This document shows positions 28,101-34,143 of a stretch of DNA of 64,000 nt, piece after piece. The position numbers were made by a program, and so were the translations under genes. The notes below the pieces were generated by a model. That model saw only the letters and a list, made by a program, of their open reading frames with translations. It had not been told where the DNA came from and made no database searches. This DNA comes from JAFMDF01 sp965277445 (GTDB taxonomy: Bacteria > Bacteroidota > Bacteroidia > Chitinophagales > Saprospiraceae): assembly GCA_965277445.1 (NCBI GenBank), contig CBDICY010000010.1, positions 248,001 to 312,000 on the forward strand, in the 5' to 3' direction. Every line of letters starts with the position of its first letter. The first letter of the stretch is position 1.

Positions 28101-28222
28101 GCTTGAATAGTGGTAGAATCAACAGATTTGTAGAGTTCTAGTTGTTGAGCATTACCAAAAAAGGGGGATAAAAATAAACCTAGCATTACTGCAAGAATCG
28201 TTTTTAAATTATATTCTCTCAT
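22163..28222 (-). CDS. Giant DUF11/SdrD-like repeat surface protein with nested LamG domain
   Basis: A 2019-residue secreted protein; I start at the ATG at 28222 rather than the TTG two codons earlier. A signal peptide (about 1-26, ending FFGNAQ) is followed by about five DUF11-type beta sandwiches with the pattern xxDTLPxxxxF (to about residue 980), then three SdrD B-like domains of the type LGNYVWLDANQDGIQD with Ca-binding Asp/Asn loops (about 1025-1440), a further region, and a DUF11 domain into which a LamG/concanavalin-like domain is inserted (about 1610-1835). The tail is Cys-rich, CSACPPANCLPIQANVIRGS. I see no T9SS sorting domain. It is probably a cell-surface adhesin or matrix protein. 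Internal repeats explain the length. Confidence 0.9.
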   Translation of the reverse strand: MREYNLKTILAVMLGLFLSPFFGNAQQLELYKSVDSTTIQAGNQLVYVIQYSCVSTTAHCDNVIIRDTLPADLSFVSFLANPIHSSNTTFNATDNEVIFELNKENGGIGMKAGSTGEVRITARFPNGTTPNNTLTNNTAFITSITATDTFSNTVPSTGLATSPWVLNKTGNGTAYVGLPFIYTLRVEDPTNGAVGGLNIDNVTVIDTLPANAMFNNATNGGVYDATHHTVTWNVGSLTIGNNSNNLQATITYEDADFDAGDMVTNDAVFLGQPVGEPSITVQDTDEVTKTLVAPAPSAGVTKTVVGNTSPIIGDTLQYDIEVTNSGTTPLDTFYMVDTIPAELNLTKIETGTFSGANLTIRYKTNMNGTFQIWTGSPFDGSANTTLQVSDLGLAANDYITILEYDFENVPLGFENTTIKLYAAVINPDHAGMAVDDGTTITNCADLQYKLAMVDYATEACVTTTVRDTVPPSVNFEKEGSSNSSIPIGSNFSYLMILEMEGDFAMDSIVMIDTVPENMAFYQTESGGWNNLDEDVEVYYQTNLNSTFQAWSGSPYAPTSDTQLYTSSLGLTTNEIVTIVKWVFRNPQRGFVHNGNRPRIYGTIKEIYPDGSPSMKDDIITNCTYVTAYLDGTPYPVNSCDFITLDDPKVEGDPDKDLIVNGSEINTAGPFAPGDTITYQIEAQNDNSSTDTLVNPILMDLLPTQVTYVADSWTTDANPDGHPSPNFEAIANYKNTGRTLLRWSWTAAVEANFVPSDFYKINFKVVVNAGVFQEEVVYNYGYQTTNDSPNYSCNENGVTDSNDLDGDGVTTDLLCLDNTDVTFNVFTLPSLESEKLVKGQLDTVYTKFPEFGETVPGGDANYQLFVRNNGTVPMTNVRVIDILPFVGDMGVIDLSMRDTRWRPFLISPLNAPTGVTVYYSTEQNPCRSVEGIVPSGPAGCTTPNWSTIPPIDITTVQSFKLDFGSIIINPGDELMIDWDMKAPVNVLETIGSPADSVAWNSFGYIADRINVDGSIGAPLLPSEPIKVGIRVQDPTDAALGNYVWLDANQDGIQDMGEAGVDGVTVHLYVDNGDGIADLSTDSLIATTLTATRGLYLFPELPADDYFTAFYPPPTYTVTSENIPTNDSLDSDGIDTLINGVPVALSQVVTLGFSETNPTLDLGLFQTDIASVGNYVWFDENKDGLQNEPTANGVNGISVYLYDTGGVLQDSMVTKNDLNGQPGYYLFDSIRPANYYIEFDIPTSFSYSLAQQGAGASDATDSDATALVGDTLRARTETFTLVANQYDPTWDAGIILPTGNVSLGNFVWIDTDNDGVFNNGESGLNGVTVNLYQDIDSNGVFTPMVDAFFATTTTATNAGNLGYYLFDNLPAGDYIVQIAESNFNSGQTLGNYNSSNGNGIAPDPDDNTNFDDNGEPLAGYGVISQAITLSEGDEPINDEDTDNTSNLTVDFGFFSGDACLISIENFSFGNCSESTGSPIIEMNFDITWLDAPDPAEMIQVAANGIMQTAIATTAEGNGSQSYTITIPADGTVSDIKAWFTTATTCGDTLAYTAPTGCPLTMVKTVDDATAAIGETVNYTYTVYNNSTDTVTLSDITDDKLGTISTIQQGAMRTTDSLIALYLFDSGSGTIISDVSGFGSPLDLTIEGTNFSWGTDSLNFIPANRASNATDMSKIFNEITASNALTVEAWVMSAASSQGGPARMVTLSENSSNRNFSLMQNGTSFQVRLRSGTDNDNGSDFTLNGGTSNTSAPQHIVFTRDANEAGVLYQNGVVEDIQTFTGDFSDWDDTYDFGIGNEFAADPDNGSREFQGTFYIVAVYSKALSAAEVTTNYTAGLGPFAAPTVLLPGENAVFTQSHTITVADLPGPLINTAEVTGTFKNGGDITVSDTALVNIVCTDITVIFTFAKCHNNGTAGITTDDYQMYQVTATYVGAGTQYEVVLNLGLASEQVLATANYGSTILVGAVGQMQANNNSIYTLTIRDVIDTDCQESVIVPAIAPCSACPPANCLPIQANVIRGSKE

Positions 28223-28497
28223 TGACAATTATAAATAATTCTATTTCTATTCTATCTAATAAATATCGAGGGATATGGTGTGAACCTTTGATATACTATT
28301 GAATAGTTATCTGTGTATTTTTTGAAAAATAGTAGGGAATTTTAACTTGGAATAGATATAAAGAGGGGTTCTAGTTCAATTAAATTGAATAAATAAATAA
28401 ACTAAAGATAGAGTTGTAAGGGTATTGTCAAATATTATGCCACAGGATAAGTAGCCTGTCACAAATAAGTAAAATGCGTAAAATTAAATCAAGGTTA

Positions 28498-28527
28498 TTG
28501 GCAAAATCTATAAATACTTTATCTTTG
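28498..28527 (+). promoter_or_regulatory. Bacteroidota-type promoter of the sirtuin gene
   Basis: TTG at 28498-28500 and TATCTTTG at 28520-28527 (consensus TAnnTTTG) are separated by 19 bp, 26 bp before the ATG of the sirtuin gene. The rest of the 325-bp spacer 28229-28553 is AT-rich without other features I can support. Confidence 0.7.
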
Positions 28528-28553
28528 GAAATGAAAACTAAAAAGCATTATCA

Positions 28554-29243
28554 ATGAAAAAAATAGTCATACTAACAGGCGCAGGCATTTCCGCAGAAAG
28601 CGGCATTAAAACCTTTAGAGACGCAGACGGACTTTGGGAAAATCACGATGTGATGGAAGTCGCCTCTCCACAAGGTTGGGAAAAAAATCGTGCCTTAGTT
28701 TTACGGTTTTATAATGATCGCCGAAATCATTTAAAAGATGTGGAACCCAATGCTGCACATAAAGCCCTAGCAGAATTAGAAAGTAAATACGATATTGTGG
28801 TCATTACCCAAAATGTAGATGATTTACACGAAAGAGGTGGCAGTAGCAACATCATTCATTTACATGGTGAACTAACAAAAATGCGATCGGTTTTAGATGA
28901 TACCGTTATTTACGATTGTACAGAAGATATAAAAGTGGGCGATAAAGCCAAAGATGGTTACCAACTGCGTCCCCATATTGTCTGGTTTGGTGAAATGGTG
29001 CCGATGTTAGAAAAAGCGGCAGCAGAGGTAATGAAAGCTGACATTGTGATGGTAATTGGTTCTTCTATGCAAGTGTATCCTGCGGCAAGTTTGGTGGATT
29101 ATGCGCCAGATGGCGTTCCCGTCTATTATATTGATCCTAAACCAACAATTAATTATGAATTGGGCCGAAGTAAGAATTTGAAGGTCATGGCAGAGAAGGC
29201 GACTACTGGCGTTCGAAAAGTAGTGGATGAATTGATGAAGTAA
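28554..29243 (+). CDS. cobB: NAD-dependent protein deacylase (sirtuin) lacking the zinc cysteines
   Basis: A 229-residue Sir2 protein. The NAD site is GAGISAESGIKTFRDADGLW (residues 9-28), then TQNVDDLHERGG and the catalytic His104 in HLHGEL. Tyr53 and Arg56 (FYNDRRNHL) form the Y-x-x-R pocket of class III sirtuins that remove succinyl, malonyl or acetyl groups from lysine. The module that normally holds a C-x2-C...C-x-C zinc site (between HLHGEL and RPHIVWFGE) is short and contains one cysteine only, so zinc cannot be bound in the usual way. VIGSSMQVYPAASLV completes the Rossmann fold. It is a single gene with its own promoter; a long hairpin follows. Confidence 0.92.
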   Translation: MKKIVILTGAGISAESGIKTFRDADGLWENHDVMEVASPQGWEKNRALVLRFYNDRRNHLKDVEPNAAHKALAELESKYDIVVITQNVDDLHERGGSSNIIHLHGELTKMRSVLDDTVIYDCTEDIKVGDKAKDGYQLRPHIVWFGEMVPMLEKAAAEVMKADIVMVIGSSMQVYPAASLVDYAPDGVPVYYIDPKPTINYELGRSKNLKVMAEKATTGVRKVVDELMK

Positions 29244-29290
29244 AGTTGTTTTATAGTTATCAACTAATACATTGCAACAAAATTAAAGCT

Positions 29291-29401
29291 GGTAGCACAG
29301 GATTCATCCTGTTCGGGACGCTGACCTTTAGGTTAGCAAACTGTAAGTATTCGTATTTTAAAAAGATATGGGTAATCAGTACGGATGAATCCTGTGCTAC
29401 C
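29291..29401. repeat. Hairpin with 19-bp perfect arms between convergent genes
   Basis: GGTAGCACAGGATTCATCC (29291-29309) and its exact complement (29383-29401) bracket 73 bp that contain another hairpin, GCTGACC-TTTA-GGTTAGC (29320-29337). A near-identical inner hairpin occurs at 22109-22128. It lies between the sirtuin and the convergent protease gene. Confidence 0.8.
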
Positions 29402-29413
29402 GATTTGAGTTAG

Positions 29414-30571
29414 TTATTTATTGGCCAATTCTTTCATAAGTCCTTGAGCCGTCTCATTTTCTGACCATAATCGTAGTGCTTCCGTTAAAGCTTCCTTTGC
29501 CAAGACGACATCATTCTTAGCTAAATACACTTTCCCCAATAAAGTGTAAGTATTAGAGAAAAAGCCATGTTCTGTCTCACTTAAATTCAATATTTTTAAA
29601 GCAGCGTCAATTTTTCCAGTTGCTAACAGTTGATCAGCGACGCCATTAATACCTTCAGGTGAAACAAAGTAATTAAAATAAAAATTAGGTTGCTTTTTCA
29701 GTTTTTTATATGCCTGAATAGTTTGTTCCATGCCCACTTTCGCTATCGAATTCGTTAGGAAATCTTCGACGGTAATAACTGGTTGATTTAAGTCCTTATC
29801 ACCTTTTAGTATTTTTTCTAAATAATGCGTAGAGATACCAAATAGGGCATCCTCTCCATCTTTTGGACTCACCGAAGTACCGCTTAAAACACCAACTAAT
29901 TTCCCTTGGGCATCTATTAAAGGAGAACCACTTGCACCGCCGATATTCGCCCCTTTATTTTCCTGCGAAAAAATAATCCGATTGCCTTTTATACCCAATA
30001 CAGTCGCAGGTTCAATAATACAGTCCTCATTTTTATAAGGACATCCCGTAAAATAAATCGCTTCCCCTACTTTTAGCGGCGTAAATCTTGGTGTTAAGGT
30101 TTTAATATTTGGGGAGTGGTATTTAGTCGCAAAAACAATCCAATCTCTCAATTGAATAGATGCTTTATCAAATCCAAGTGCCTCTTCTTTATCTTCATTC
30201 AATAATTGACCGATCACTACAGAGTCCGTCTTATTATTTTTTGGGTGCATAATCCATTTTTCCAAATGCCTATTAGGGCTTGTGCCTTTCATCCCTTTTG
30301 GATTGGCGATCATTAACACATGCTTAGCTGTAGCTGCTAGCACTCCTTGTTTGGTATCAATCAAAAAACCTGTTCCAGCATAGGTAAAAGAAGGATGAAT
30401 ATACTGTTGGTCATTTTCATACCAAACTTTATTAATTAAAGCAATATTAGTTAAACCTGGTGGTGTATTTTTTATGGTTTTACGATCAATTTGTTTTGTA
30501 CAACTGACAAAGGAAACAAAAATAAAAGCAATAAAAAAGTAGAAAAAGAAAGGCTGGTTGGCTTTGTGCAT
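29414..30571 (-). CDS. Lipoprotein trypsin-like serine protease with TPR tail
   Basis: A 385-residue protein. The N-terminus is a lipoprotein signal (hydrophobic stretch, then FVSFVSC, Cys at about 24). A trypsin-like fold follows: GTGFLIDTKQGVLAATAKHV gives the catalytic His, and GANIGGASGSPLIDAQG the nucleophilic Ser; the Asp is probably in the DKASIQLRDW region. The last 100 residues (AALKILNLSE, LLGKVYLAKNDVVLAKEALT) look like TPR repeats. It should be anchored to a membrane facing the periplasm and act in envelope protein quality control or signalling. It is a single gene, convergent with the sirtuin. Confidence 0.82.
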   Translation of the reverse strand: MHKANQPFFFYFFIAFIFVSFVSCTKQIDRKTIKNTPPGLTNIALINKVWYENDQQYIHPSFTYAGTGFLIDTKQGVLAATAKHVLMIANPKGMKGTSPNRHLEKWIMHPKNNKTDSVVIGQLLNEDKEEALGFDKASIQLRDWIVFATKYHSPNIKTLTPRFTPLKVGEAIYFTGCPYKNEDCIIEPATVLGIKGNRIIFSQENKGANIGGASGSPLIDAQGKLVGVLSGTSVSPKDGEDALFGISTHYLEKILKGDKDLNQPVITVEDFLTNSIAKVGMEQTIQAYKKLKKQPNFYFNYFVSPEGINGVADQLLATGKIDAALKILNLSETEHGFFSNTYTLLGKVYLAKNDVVLAKEALTEALRLWSENETAQGLMKELANK

Positions 30572-30704
30572 TATCGAATTTTAAGCTATCTAAAAAGGAG
30601 TGCAAACTAGGTAATCCGTTACTGTAATGCTTAAAACGAGTAGGCTTTTAACAGGTTTTTTACAACTATTCGCAAGTTTTCACAAGTCGCTAAAAATTCA
30701 GGTA

Positions 30705-31586
30705 TTAAACCAATTCCAATTGGCGATACTTTGCAGGAGAAACCCCTGCATTCTTTGAAAACAGTCTAGAAAAATAAGCAGGGTCTTCAAAACCTAATTC
30801 AAAAGCGATTTCTCTGACCGTTTTACTAGAAAATTTCAACTGTCTTTTGGCTTCTAAAACAAGTCGGTCTTTGATAATTTGAGAAGGACTAGGGTATTCT
30901 AGTACTTGTAACCGTTTCGCTAAGGATTTCGGCGCTACAAATAACTTTTCTGCGTAGCTAGAAACACTATGTTCCGTTCTAAAATGCTTCTCTACTAAAG
31001 TAATAAAGTCTTGTGCCAAACTAGTTGGTTTTAGGGTACGTTCTACCGTAGCATCAGGTTGATGATAATCGACTATTCGTAAAGTTTGAATCAAGAACAT
31101 GCGTAAATAAGTTTCTAGCATATCTCGATGGGCACTCCCTTTATTTTTCAATTCTGCAAACATTTGGTCGATAATACGTTGAAAGCCAGCTTTATCTGCT
31201 TCTTTCACAGAAATAGCGGTCGCTCGATGTACATTATTAAATAATAATCCATTACAAGCAATTTCTTTTCCGTGCGTTTCTACACAATAAAAATCTTTAT
31301 CAAAGGCAATTTGATAAGCAGATTTCACTTTCTCATTTTTAATAGTAAAAACTTGTCCAGGAGACAAACAAAAGATACCTGTTCCTTCAATCGTAAATTC
31401 TTTAAAATCTATCTGATACGTACCCGTTCCATCCTCAATCCAGTAGATTTTATAATAATCAGATACTTCGTTCTGATTCGCCACACAATAAGTGTCTACT
31501 TTTAAAGAAGTAACTTCAAAAAAGGGTGCTTTATCTTTTAATTTAAAATCTTCGAAAATATATGTCTCCTTCTTCGTTAATGCCAT
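30705..31586 (-). CDS. AraC-family transcriptional regulator with cupin-type sensor
   Basis: A 293-residue regulator from the ATG at 31586; a further in-frame ATG at 31664 would add 26 residues unlike the family. The N-terminal half is a cupin-like sensor (YKIYWIEDGTGTYQIDFKEF). The C-terminal AraC domain reads SSYAEKLFVAPKSLAKRLQV, then VREIAFELGFEDPAYFSRLF and SKNAGVSPAKYRQ. It lies directly downstream of the two small Cys proteins and thioredoxin on the same strand. The trxA promoter carries two direct repeats spaced 21 bp, the classic AraC half-site spacing, so I infer that this protein activates the redox cassette. Confidence 0.88.
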   Translation of the reverse strand: MALTKKETYIFEDFKLKDKAPFFEVTSLKVDTYCVANQNEVSDYYKIYWIEDGTGTYQIDFKEFTIEGTGIFCLSPGQVFTIKNEKVKSAYQIAFDKDFYCVETHGKEIACNGLLFNNVHRATAISVKEADKAGFQRIIDQMFAELKNKGSAHRDMLETYLRMFLIQTLRIVDYHQPDATVERTLKPTSLAQDFITLVEKHFRTEHSVSSYAEKLFVAPKSLAKRLQVLEYPSPSQIIKDRLVLEAKRQLKFSSKTVREIAFELGFEDPAYFSRLFSKNAGVSPAKYRQLELV

Positions 31587-31675
31587 AATTAAATTTAATT
31601 TAGTAGGAAAACAATCAAAAGGCGTTATTAGTTTGATAGCAAAAAGGTTATTATTAGTAATCATTAGGTTTTATT

Positions 31676-31807
31676 TGGCGAAAGGTAAAAGCTAATGGCA
31701 GAGGGTTTAGCGTCTAAAGACATGAAAAATGATTAACTACTCATGTATAATTTAAGTAACTATCTTTCCTTAATTACCTTTTACAATTCGCCTTTTACCT
31801 CTAGCCA
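31676..31807. repeat. Word-hairpin, GGCGAAAGGTAAAAG words
   Basis: GGCGAAAGGTAAAAGCTAATGG on the plus strand near 31678 faces CCTTTTACAATTCGCC and CCTTTTACCTCTAGCC around 31775-31806. The arms are imperfectly complementary. It lies between the WYYCDC gene and the AraC gene. Confidence 0.5.
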
Positions 31808-31848
31808 AGTAATAACATTAAATCTTTAATAACCACTAGTAACTTGCT

Positions 31849-32064
31849 TCAACAATCACAGTAATACCAAGCATTCAACTCTCCTTCCAATAAACGTAGA
31901 TGCTCTAAAATCGCTTTTTTACCAACGATTTTCTTTTTTCCATCTACTAGAATTGGTGATTTTTGCCCGCTTACCTGTTCTTTCTTAAAGGCAAGAGACA
32001 ATTCTTTTAATTTATCTTCAATTTCCGTAACGAGCGGATTCAATACTTGATATTGCAAAGTCAT
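31849..32064 (-). CDS. Small WYYCDC-tail protein
   Basis: A 71-residue cytoplasmic protein. It is helical at the N-terminus (VTEIEDKLKELSLAFKKE), has a central beta-turn segment SPILVDGKKKIVGKKAILEH, and ends in NAWYYCDC, two cysteines at the extreme C-terminus. The 'ILVDG..KIVG..AI..HL' pattern recalls the strand-turn of small thioredoxin- or glutaredoxin-like proteins. It begins 2 bp after the stop of the CGNCWG protein, so translation is likely coupled. The terminal C-x-C could be a redox or metal site. I know of no assigned function. Confidence 0.75.
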   Translation of the reverse strand: MTLQYQVLNPLVTEIEDKLKELSLAFKKEQVSGQKSPILVDGKKKIVGKKAILEHLRLLEGELNAWYYCDC

Positions 32065-32066
32065 GT

Positions 32067-32237
32067 TTAAAGATATTTTTTAACAAATTTTAAAATAAAA
32101 CCGTCTAGTGATTTATCGGTTCTTTTTTCTTGTTTCTCACTCACCTCATCCTTCCATTCTTGGTGGCCCCAACAATTTCCACATTCAATAGTAGGATTTT
32201 TAGGGGCTTGCTGTTGCTTCACATTTTGTACAGTCAT
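32067..32237 (-). CDS. Tiny CGNCWG protein (56 residues)
   Basis: This frame is too short for most gene finders: ATG at 32237, stop at 32067-32069, 56 residues. It starts MTVQNVKQQQAPKNP and carries TIECGNCWGHQEW, then a charged stretch and the helical end DGFILKFVKKYL. The C-x2-C with following Trp-Gly resembles a redox or rubredoxin-knuckle motif. It is 2 bp upstream of the WYYCDC gene on the same strand and downstream of thioredoxin, and a terminator-like hairpin separates it from the latter. I remember similar short CGNCWG proteins in other Bacteroidota, but no function. Confidence 0.72.
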   Translation of the reverse strand: MTVQNVKQQQAPKNPTIECGNCWGHQEWKDEVSEKQEKRTDKSLDGFILKFVKKYL

Positions 32238-32274
32238 GATATTTAAATTTTGAAAGGATTGGAAAAAAGAGAAG

Positions 32275-32331
32275 AGAGCAGAGATTAGAGAAAAGAGATT
32301 TAAGCACTAAGTCCTCTCTATTCTCTGCTCT
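32275..32331. repeat. Word-hairpin, AGAGCAGAGATTAGAGA
   Basis: The left arm 32275-32291 and right arm 32315-32331 match at 16 of 17 positions, with an AGAGA-rich surround. It lies in the leader of the CGNCWG gene, downstream of trxA. Confidence 0.65.
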
Positions 32332-32345
32332 TTAATCTCGCTTCT

Positions 32346-32379
32346 AAAAAGAAAAAGGCGATTGCTACAAACAACCGCC
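32346..32379 (-). terminator. Terminator of trxA
   Basis: Read on the minus strand, GGCGGTTG-loop-CAATCGCC (32357-32378, one mismatch) is followed by a T-rich run, 30 bp after the thioredoxin stop. It may be partial, allowing some transcription into the small Cys genes. Confidence 0.65.
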
Positions 32380-32408
32380 CTCTGAGGGGTATTATTTGTA
32401 TTGGCGTA

Positions 32409-32732
32409 TTATGCTGGTACTAGATACTCCTGTATCACTTTTTCTAAAGCATGCTCGGACTGTAGTCCTACTAATGCTTTTTCTACCTTCTTGTCTTTTA
32501 GGACAAAAAGTGCAGGAATACTTCTTACTTGAAATTGCTGTGCTAGTTGAGGGTTTTTATCGACATTTATTTTACGAATCACAAAGTCATTTTCGTATTT
32601 CTCCGCTAGTTTGGCAACCGTTGGTAGTAGCATTTTACAAGGGCCACACCAATCGGCGTAGAAGTCTAATAATACTGGCTTATCTTGGCTAATGACTTCG
32701 TTGAATGATTTTACATCTTTTATCTCTTTCAT
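32409..32732 (-). CDS. trxA: Thioredoxin
   Basis: A 107-residue single-domain thioredoxin with the active site FYADWCGPCKM (Cys29, Cys32), the cis-Pro loop VRSIPALFVLK and the conserved Asp in LLDFYAD. It is cytoplasmic and reduces protein disulfides. The promoter region carries a -7 box and a 21-bp-spaced direct repeat (32768-32832). It is the first gene of a minus-strand set that continues with two tiny cysteine proteins and an AraC regulator, which suggests a dedicated redox role rather than the housekeeping thioredoxin. Confidence 0.95.
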   Translation of the reverse strand: MKEIKDVKSFNEVISQDKPVLLDFYADWCGPCKMLLPTVAKLAEKYENDFVIRKINVDKNPQLAQQFQVRSIPALFVLKDKKVEKALVGLQSEHALEKVIQEYLVPA

Positions 32733-32767
32733 GATATTTATTTTTAATTGATTAAATAATTATACCA

Positions 32768-32832
32768 CAAAGATGCAGGGAAAGAAGACCTAAAAGAATG
32801 GACAAAGGTTCGTGGGGTATGGACAAAGGTTC
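32768..32832 (-). promoter_or_regulatory. trxA promoter with AraC-type tandem operator
   Basis: On the minus strand CATCTTTG (32768-32775) fits a -7 box with one mismatch, 36 bp upstream of the trxA ATG. No -33 TTG is present. Instead there are two identical 14-bp copies of ATGGACAAAGGTTC (32798-32811 and 32819-32832, plus-strand sequence), exactly 21 bp apart, ending just upstream of the -33 position. This is the layout of an activator-dependent AraC-family promoter. Confidence 0.6.
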
Positions 32833-32907
32833 TTAAATGGAAGGGTTGGAGAATTTAGGAGTAAAAAAATAGGAGGGATTAGTATAGGAAGGGATGGATG
32901 GAAAAAA

Positions 32908-32990
32908 TCATACATCTTAAATCATAGTTCATAAATCATAAATCTGTTTCGTTTTTATTTAGATGGATTTATGATGTATGATTTATGATT
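32908..32990. repeat. Word-hairpin, CATAAATCATAAATC words
   Basis: Left-arm words TCATAAATCATAAATC (about 32930-32945) face GGATTTATGATG and ATGATTTATGATT (32966-32990). The same family occurs at 49129-49184. It lies in the 310-bp spacer between trxA and the GNAT gene (32733-33042), where I see no gene. Confidence 0.65.
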
Positions 32991-33042
32991 ATCGACTAGG
33001 AGCAATTCCTTAACTTATCTCCATAAGGCTGAACAACTTAGT

Positions 33043-33540
33043 TTACAACTTTTCCCTTTCCTCCTTATAAAGTCTAAAACCTCTAGCCTGATAATTGCGC
33101 AAAGCACTCGGATGATCTAAAGAACAAGTATGAACGTAAACCCGTTTCGTCCCTTCCCAATTCCAAGCGGCTTGAATAGCTTGGGATAAAAAATAGCCAC
33201 CAAAACCTTTTCCAATAAAATTAGGAGCTAAGCCAAAATAGGCAAGTTCAATGGTATTTGTTGGTTGTTGTTGGAGTTCAAAATAACCTGCAATAGTTCC
33301 TTTATAATAGGCAATCCAAGTTCGTAGATTATCATTTTCTGCATAAGTTTGCCAAGCGGCATCGGAAAGTGTCAATTTATCGGTCCAGCCCCATGCCGCA
33401 CCGATAAATTGATATAAAAATTTATTGATGGGAAATTGTTTAATCTCGCATTCTTGGACAACCAAACCATTATTGACTGATTTAGCATTTAATTCCTCTA
33501 GCGAATTCATTTCTAAATAGTAGGTAATAATTTCTGCCAT
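33043..33540 (-). CDS. GNAT family N-acetyltransferase
   Basis: A 165-residue acetyltransferase. The acetyl-CoA site is LAPNFIGKGFGGYFLSQAI (a Q/RxxGxG/A variant), preceded by the strand TIELAYFGL and followed by RVYVHTCSLDHPSALRNYQA and RGFRLYKEE, the typical GNAT end. Substrate is unknown. It is 36 bp downstream of panD on the same strand, so the pair is probably co-transcribed; in some bacteria a GNAT protein (PanZ/PanM) promotes PanD self-cleavage. This protein is longer than PanZ, so that role is only a possibility. Confidence 0.85.
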   Translation of the reverse strand: MAEIITYYLEMNSLEELNAKSVNNGLVVQECEIKQFPINKFLYQFIGAAWGWTDKLTLSDAAWQTYAENDNLRTWIAYYKGTIAGYFELQQQPTNTIELAYFGLAPNFIGKGFGGYFLSQAIQAAWNWEGTKRVYVHTCSLDHPSALRNYQARGFRLYKEEREKL

Positions 33541-33576
33541 AACTTATGATAATTAAGCAATTCAACCATCAATCAA

Positions 33577-33954
33577 TCATTTTTTCTTCTTTTTCTTTTT
33601 CTTCTTCTTTGGTACCTGATTATTCGCATCAGGAAAAACAATTTTTGGTTTTACCTTTGCGGCCTCTTCTGGTGTCATCCAACCGTAGGCAATAATGATC
33701 AAAATATCACCAACTTGTGCTTTTCGAGCAGCAGCTCCATTTAAGCAAATAATACCAGAACCTCTTTCCCCAATAATAGTATAAGTCTCAAAACGTTCGC
33801 CATTATTATTATTGACAATCTGCACTCTTTCCCCTTCATAAAAACCTGCGGCGTCCATTAAATCTTCATCAATAGTAATACTACCCACATAATTTAATTG
33901 CGCCTCGGTAACTTTAACTTGATGGATTTTTCCTCGAAATCGTTGTATCAACAT
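33577..33954 (-). CDS. panD: Aspartate 1-decarboxylase proenzyme with polylysine tail
   Basis: A 125-residue PanD. It makes beta-alanine for pantothenate and CoA. The self-cleavage site is Gly24-Ser25 in NYVGSITID, where Ser25 becomes the pyruvoyl group; Lys9, His11 and Tyr22 are conserved. RGSGIICLNGAAARKAQVGD is the usual core. After residue 114 the protein ends in ten consecutive lysines, encoded by a mixture of AAG and AAA, which is absent from family members I know. The neighbouring GNAT gene is downstream. Confidence 0.95.
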   Translation of the reverse strand: MLIQRFRGKIHQVKVTEAQLNYVGSITIDEDLMDAAGFYEGERVQIVNNNNGERFETYTIIGERGSGIICLNGAAARKAQVGDILIIIAYGWMTPEEAAKVKPKIVFPDANNQVPKKKKKKKKKK

Positions 33955-34111
33955 AGTATTTTAGATTAAATATTGAAATAAAAACAAAACCCGCCTAATT
34001 GAGCAAAGTTTATGAAACAAGCACTAATTTTATCCTTAAAAAAACTAGTAAGTCTGCATTTTATAAACGAATTTGCTGCCTATTAAGTCACTATTTTACA
34101 AATAGTCCCCA

Positions 34112-34143
34112 CAAAAGTACTATTTAGACCTAAACAAAATCAA
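34112..34143 (-). promoter_or_regulatory. Possible panD promoter
   Basis: On the minus strand TTG (34141-34143) and TACTTTTG (34112-34119) are 21 bp apart. It would give a leader of about 150 bases before panD. It overlaps the start of the divergent esterase gene. Confidence 0.35.

Noticed and set aside
32396..32692. 98-residue plus-strand frame opposite trxA
   Set aside because: It is the antisense shadow of a clear thioredoxin gene; the frame has no motif or signal of its own.
33577..33606. PanD polylysine tail as a frameshift artefact
   Set aside because: The frame is continuous with the core, and AAG/AAA codons are mixed rather than one homopolymer run.
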